DNA from: Bacteroidales bacterium
Lineage (GTDB): Bacteria; Bacteroidota; Bacteroidia; Bacteroidales; JAAUTT01
DNA: 8,469 nt
Assembly: GCA_025350365.1 (NCBI GenBank)
Contig: JANXXY010000348.1
Location: 1-8,469, forward strand
Direction of reading: 5' to 3'
In this document: positions 5,981 through 8,469 of the stretch, one piece after another
Layout: each line of letters opens with the position of its first letter
Position numbering within the stretch: position 1 is the first letter of the stretch
Program-made: the position numbers and the translations under genes
The notes under the pieces: generated by a model
Database searches by the model: none
What the model saw: only the letters and a program-made list of their open reading frames with translations
Told to the model about the DNA's origin: nothing

Positions 5981-6570
5981 TTTCGCTTCAGGAGGAACCG
6001 ATTTTACAAGGTTTTTATTTAGCCGGAGAAACTTCATTAGCTATTCAAATGGGTCACCGAAAATCGATTGATATCGCTCTGTTTGCACAAATATCTTTTA
6101 ATAATCAAGCCCTGTTAGAATATCTGGAAGAAAAATATCAATTCCAATTGTATTATATTTCTTCTAACACATTAAACGGAAGCGTCCACAGTATAAAAGT
6201 AGAGAAACTTACACACAAATACCCTTTGGTTAATAACATAGTTAATTCTGACCATGTGAAACTATATTCTAAAGAAGATATTGCAGCTATGAAGTTAAAT
6301 GCTATTGTAGGCAACGGAATGCGTTTAAAAGATTTTATTGATGTTTATTTTCTGCTTAAATACTACACATTAACTGAAATGATTGGTTTTTATCAAGCCA
6401 AATATACTTTGCGTAATGATATTCATGTTTTGAAAAGTTTGATTTATTTTAATGATGTTGATGTAAACGACTGGCCGATTCTGGTTGAGGAGCCAAAATT
6501 GACTTTCAACAGAATAAAAAAACAAATTTCAGAACATGTGAATAATTATACAAAATCTGAGTTAACCTGA
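5935..6570 (+). CDS. AbiEii/AbiGii-type nucleotidyltransferase toxin, altered active site
   Basis: The 211-residue protein carries the family core FYLAGETSLAIQMGHRKSID at residues 27-46, followed by IALF, and a helical second half with KEDIAAMKLNAIVGNGMRLKD (about 116-136). This matches the AbiEii lysine motif and the K/R-D segment. AbiEii-like toxins transfer nucleotides, for example to tRNA acceptor ends, and act in growth arrest or abortive infection. Two signature positions are changed. The usual GG(T/S) loop reads G31-E32-T, and the metal-binding D-x-D reads D46-I-A48 (GCT at 6076-6078). Each could arise by one base change from the usual codon. Loss of the second aspartate should abolish or severely impair catalysis, so this may be a dead toxin. 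Its length is somewhat short for the family but not truncated. The start at ATG 5935 overlaps the DUF6922 gene. Confidence 0.8.
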   Translation: MFHKETVNSSILELLISLQEEPILQGFYLAGETSLAIQMGHRKSIDIALFAQISFNNQALLEYLEEKYQFQLYYISSNTLNGSVHSIKVEKLTHKYPLVNNIVNSDHVKLYSKEDIAAMKLNAIVGNGMRLKDFIDVYFLLKYYTLTEMIGFYQAKYTLRNDIHVLKSLIYFNDVDVNDWPILVEEPKLTFNRIKKQISEHVNNYTKSELT

Positions 6571-6612
6571 ACAATTTTTTTATTGCTCAATGCACATTTC
6601 GCCTGAAGTATT

Positions 6613-7617
6613 ATGATCAAAACCGTTTTTTTCTTTCGAAAGCCCATAAAGGGGTATCACAGTATTGAGGAGCTTTTCCTTACGATTATGGGAACTTTGC
6701 CCATTGATATTTTACCGGTGGTTAAAAAGATGCCTTTTACTAGTACCGGTTTGGTGAGGCGGTTGGTAAACCTTTGGATGGCTCCTTTTTATCAGGGCAA
6801 CATCAACCACATCACAGGCGATATTCATTATATTGCCTTGTTTCTCAGAAAGCGAAAAACTATCCTTACGATACACGACCTTGAAATTATTAACCGTAGC
6901 AATCCGTTGAAAAGGGCGCTGATTTTGTTTTTCTGGTTCAGGCTCCCTGCAAAGCGGGTGGCATATATTACTGTAATATCGGAATTCACCAAACGCGAAT
7001 TGCTGCGTTATATAACTATTTCGCCCGATAAAATCAAGGTTTTGCCTAACTGTGTACCCGGAACAATAACATTCTGTCCCAAAACCTTTAATGATCAATG
7101 CCCGGTCGTCCTTCAGGTAGGTACAAAGCACAATAAAAATATCTCAAATGTGGTGCAAGCTCTGGAAGGCATCAATTGCAAACTGGTGATTCTCGGTGAA
7201 TTGGATTCCGGTCAGGTTGAACTGCTTAAAAAACACCGGATTTTTTATGAGAGTTATTCACAGCTAAGTTATGAAAGCGTGCTGGAGCTCTATAAACAGG
7301 CCGATATGTTGATTTTTGCATCAACCTACGAAGGATTTGGTCTGCCTATTCTCGAGAGTCAGGCGATGGGGCGACCAGTAGTTACATCAAACATCTCGAG
7401 CATGCCTGAGGTAGCCGGTGATGGCGCCTGTATGGTTGATCCATTTGATGTACGCTCAATACACGAAGGAATATTGAAGGTGATGAATGATGTCGCTTAC
7501 CGCGATGAATTGATAACCAGAGGACGTGCAAATGCTGATAAATTTAAACCCACCGTCATTGCTGAACAATATGCCCGTCTTTATCGTCAGGTGTATGATG
7601 AATACAAGTTACATTAA
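6613..7617 (+). CDS. GT4 family glycosyltransferase (mannosyltransferase-like)
   Basis: The 334-residue protein belongs to the GT-B glycosyltransferases of family GT4. The N-terminal domain carries NHITGDIHYIAL and TILTIHDLEII (residues ~65-94), the latter being the T-x-HD loop common in mannosyl- and rhamnosyltransferases. The interdomain VISEFTKRELLRY and KIKVLPNCV follow, then VVLQVGTKHNKN (~165-176) opens the C-terminal domain. The E-x7-E signature is intact at E240 and E248 in YEGFGLPILESQAMGRPVV. It probably adds a sugar during repeat-unit assembly on the cytoplasmic side of the inner membrane. It begins at ATG 6613, 42 bases after the AbiEii stop. Unlike the two upstream glycosyltransferases it has no visible repeat-derived inserts and is of normal compact length. 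Its stop codon lies inside the first copy of the GCCGAACGG motif. Confidence 0.88.
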   Translation: MIKTVFFFRKPIKGYHSIEELFLTIMGTLPIDILPVVKKMPFTSTGLVRRLVNLWMAPFYQGNINHITGDIHYIALFLRKRKTILTIHDLEIINRSNPLKRALILFFWFRLPAKRVAYITVISEFTKRELLRYITISPDKIKVLPNCVPGTITFCPKTFNDQCPVVLQVGTKHNKNISNVVQALEGINCKLVILGELDSGQVELLKKHRIFYESYSQLSYESVLELYKQADMLIFASTYEGFGLPILESQAMGRPVVTSNISSMPEVAGDGACMVDPFDVRSIHEGILKVMNDVAYRDELITRGRANADKFKPTVIAEQYARLYRQVYDEYKLH

Positions 7618-7760
7618 GCCGAACGGAAGTAAAGCCCAAGCGGAACGGATTATATATATTCAGGCACAACCTGAAAAGGATATAATAGACTTAGGCACAG
7701 CCCAAGCCGAACGGAAGCTTAGACATATCTCAAGCCGAACGGAGCCTAGCCGAACGGAAG
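7616..7760 (+). repeat. cluster of AAGCCGAACGGAA words
   Basis: Five close copies of (A)AGCCGAACGGA(A/G) occur at 7616-7628, 7638-7649 (GCGGAACGG variant), 7704-7717, 7732-7743 and 7747-7760. A sixth sits in the other 55-bp element at 5559-5572. The core CCGAACGG is an imperfect palindrome (CCG-AA-CGG). The first copy overlaps the glycosyltransferase stop codon, so the family spread into or grew from the very end of the gene. Function unknown. Confidence 0.8.
7661..7717 (+). repeat. dispersed intergenic element, copy 2
   Basis: This is the second copy of the element at 5518-5572, in the same orientation, 44 bases after the GT4 stop. It has CAGGCACAACCTG where copy 1 has CAGGTACAACCTG, so the inner stem is shorter. 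The upstream partner arm (GGCTGTGC) that could pair with copy 1 is absent here. Confidence 0.9.
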
Positions 7761-7771
7761 CTTATAATATG

Positions 7772-8040
7772 TTTCAATAAATTTCCACGTATTTCATATA
7801 TTTCCACGTATTTCTATTTATTTCTATTTACTTCAATGTATTTCTATTTACTTCAATGTATTTCTATTTACTTCAATGTATTTCAATGTAATTCAATGTA
7901 TTTCAATGTACTTCAATGTACTTCAATGTATTTCAATGTATTTCAATTTACTTCAATTTATTTCAATTTGTTTCCACGTATTTCAATTTATTTCAATTTA
8001 TTTCAATTTGTTTCTATATATTTCAATTTATTTAATTTAT
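7772..8040 (+). repeat. decamer tandem repeat array, consensus YTTCAATKTA
   Basis: About 26 units fill the space between the repeat cluster and asnB. From 7801 to 8030 there are 23 units in exact 10-bp register; the first three (7772, 7782, and a 9-base unit at 7792) and the last (8031, TTTAATTTAT) are degenerate. Variants are TTTCAATGTA, CTTCAATGTA, TTTCTATTTA, TTTCAATTTA, TTTCAATTTG and three copies of TTTCCACGTA. A 20-bp higher-order unit (TTTCTATTTACTTCAATGTA) repeats three times at 7821-7880. The + strand has no stop codon in any frame through the register region, whereas the - strand is full of stops. It is not coding in any recognisable way. The array ends 10 bases before the asnB start, so it probably forms its leader or upstream promoter region. 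Confidence 0.95.
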
Positions 8041-8050
8041 CAGTTAGCAA

Positions 8051-8469
8051 ATGTGCGGTATCAATGGAATAGTTTCTTTTAAGCGAGGTTCTCAATACAG
8101 GGAAAATGTTACGCATATGAATCAGGCTCTGGCTCACCGTGGTCCTGATGACGAAGGGATATGGAACGATGAGCACATTGTACTTGGTCACCGGCGGCTA
8201 GCCATTATTGATCTTTCCGAGGCCGGCCGGCAGCCCATGGTAAGCGCCAACGAAAGGTTCGTGTTGGTTTATAACGGGGAGATATATAATTTCAGAGAGT
8301 TGCGACAACTTCTTTCGGAATACCCATACCGCACTCAAACCGATTCGGAAGTTATTCTGGCAGCCTTTCAGCGATGGGGTGTGGATTGTGTGAATCATTT
8401 TAACGGCATGTTTTCGTTTGCCATTTGGGATCGCCAAATAAAGCAACTTTTGCTGGTGCGCGACAGGCT
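8051..8469 (+). CDS. asnB: asparagine synthase (glutamine-hydrolysing), N-terminal part
   Basis: The frame opens at ATG 8051 and runs off the window with 139 full codons. It shows the class II glutamine amidotransferase domain of AsnB. Catalytic Cys2 is in MCGINGI. AHRGPDDEG (28-36) and GHRRLAIIDL (46-55) follow, then YNGEIYNF with N75-G76, TDSEV with D98, and FNGMFSFAIWD. Glutamine is hydrolysed here, and the ammonia is channelled to an ATP-dependent synthetase domain that would lie beyond the window. In surface polysaccharide clusters AsnB homologues often amidate sugar carboxylates rather than make free asparagine, so either role is possible. ATG is fixed by the requirement for Cys at position 2. 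The gene follows directly on the decamer array, with no Shine-Dalgarno site in the ten bases between them. Confidence 0.93.
   Translation, partial: MCGINGIVSFKRGSQYRENVTHMNQALAHRGPDDEGIWNDEHIVLGHRRLAIIDLSEAGRQPMVSANERFVLVYNGEIYNFRELRQLLSEYPYRTQTDSEVILAAFQRWGVDCVNHFNGMFSFAIWDRQIKQLLLVRDR

Noticed and set aside
6712..7131. 139-codon frame on the - strand
   Set aside because: Despite its length it is antisense to a clear GT4 gene and its translation shows no recognisable motif.
7526..7780. 84-codon open frame across the end of the GT4 gene and the repeat cluster
   Set aside because: Its first part is out of frame inside a well-supported gene and the rest translates the GCCGAACGG repeats.
7801..8030. 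CRISPR array
   Set aside because: The units are 10 bp and contiguous; there are no 23-47 bp repeats separated by unique spacers and no cas genes.
7836..8082. Two overlapping open frames of 78 and 68 codons through the decamer array
   Set aside because: They exist only because the repeat unit has no + strand stop codons; the peptides are direct translations of the repeat with no protein-like start or domain.
8198..8446. 82-codon frame on the - strand
   Set aside because: It is antisense to the highly conserved asnB glutaminase domain.

Overview
The window is AT-rich and reads as a cell-surface polysaccharide (O-antigen, capsule or exopolysaccharide) biosynthesis locus from a member of the Bacteroidetes. 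The lineage call is inference. It rests on the absence of Shine-Dalgarno sites before most starts, one plausible TTTG/TAnnTTTG-type promoter, the glycosyltransferase families, a DUF6922-type protein paired with AbiEii, and intergenic-type repeats spread through the region. All intact or clearly recognisable genes are on the + strand.

Layout: (1) 1-345 is the C-terminal part of a FkbM-type methyltransferase cut by the window edge. Its first ~90 bases are strikingly GC-rich and its expected motif is degraded there. (2) 422-973 is a decayed HEPN/MNT toxin-antitoxin module: a MntA-like nucleotidyltransferase split by a one-base frameshift, overlapping a HepT-like gene that keeps only its N-terminal ~40 residues. 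(3) 1059-2387 and 2415-3779 are two glycosyltransferases, both carrying in-frame stretches that look like translated intergenic repeat DNA. (4) 3781-3973 is a possible small gene broken at a T-run. (5) 4003-5418 is a multi-pass membrane protein of the O-antigen/oligosaccharide-repeat polymerase type. (6) 5663-6570 is a second toxin-antitoxin-like pair, DUF6922 plus AbiEii, in which the nucleotidyltransferase has lost one catalytic aspartate. (7) 6613-7617 is a third glycosyltransferase of the GT4 type. (8) 7616-8040 is entirely repeats: a cluster of GCCGAACGG words, then about 26 copies of a 10-bp tandem repeat. (9) 8051 to the window end is the N-terminal glutaminase domain of an asparagine synthase (asnB) that continues beyond the window.

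The polysaccharide genes would act together: the glycosyltransferases build a repeat unit on a lipid carrier, the membrane protein polymerises it, and the FkbM methyltransferase and AsnB-type amidotransferase probably decorate sugars by methylation and amidation. The two toxin-antitoxin remnants are passengers between these genes.

The most unusual content is not a new operon but repeat biology: repeat-like DNA captured in frame inside glycosyltransferases, a ~55-bp element present on both sides of the AbiEii/GT block, and a long helically phased decamer array directly before asnB. I found no RNA genes, CRISPR array or insertion sequence.
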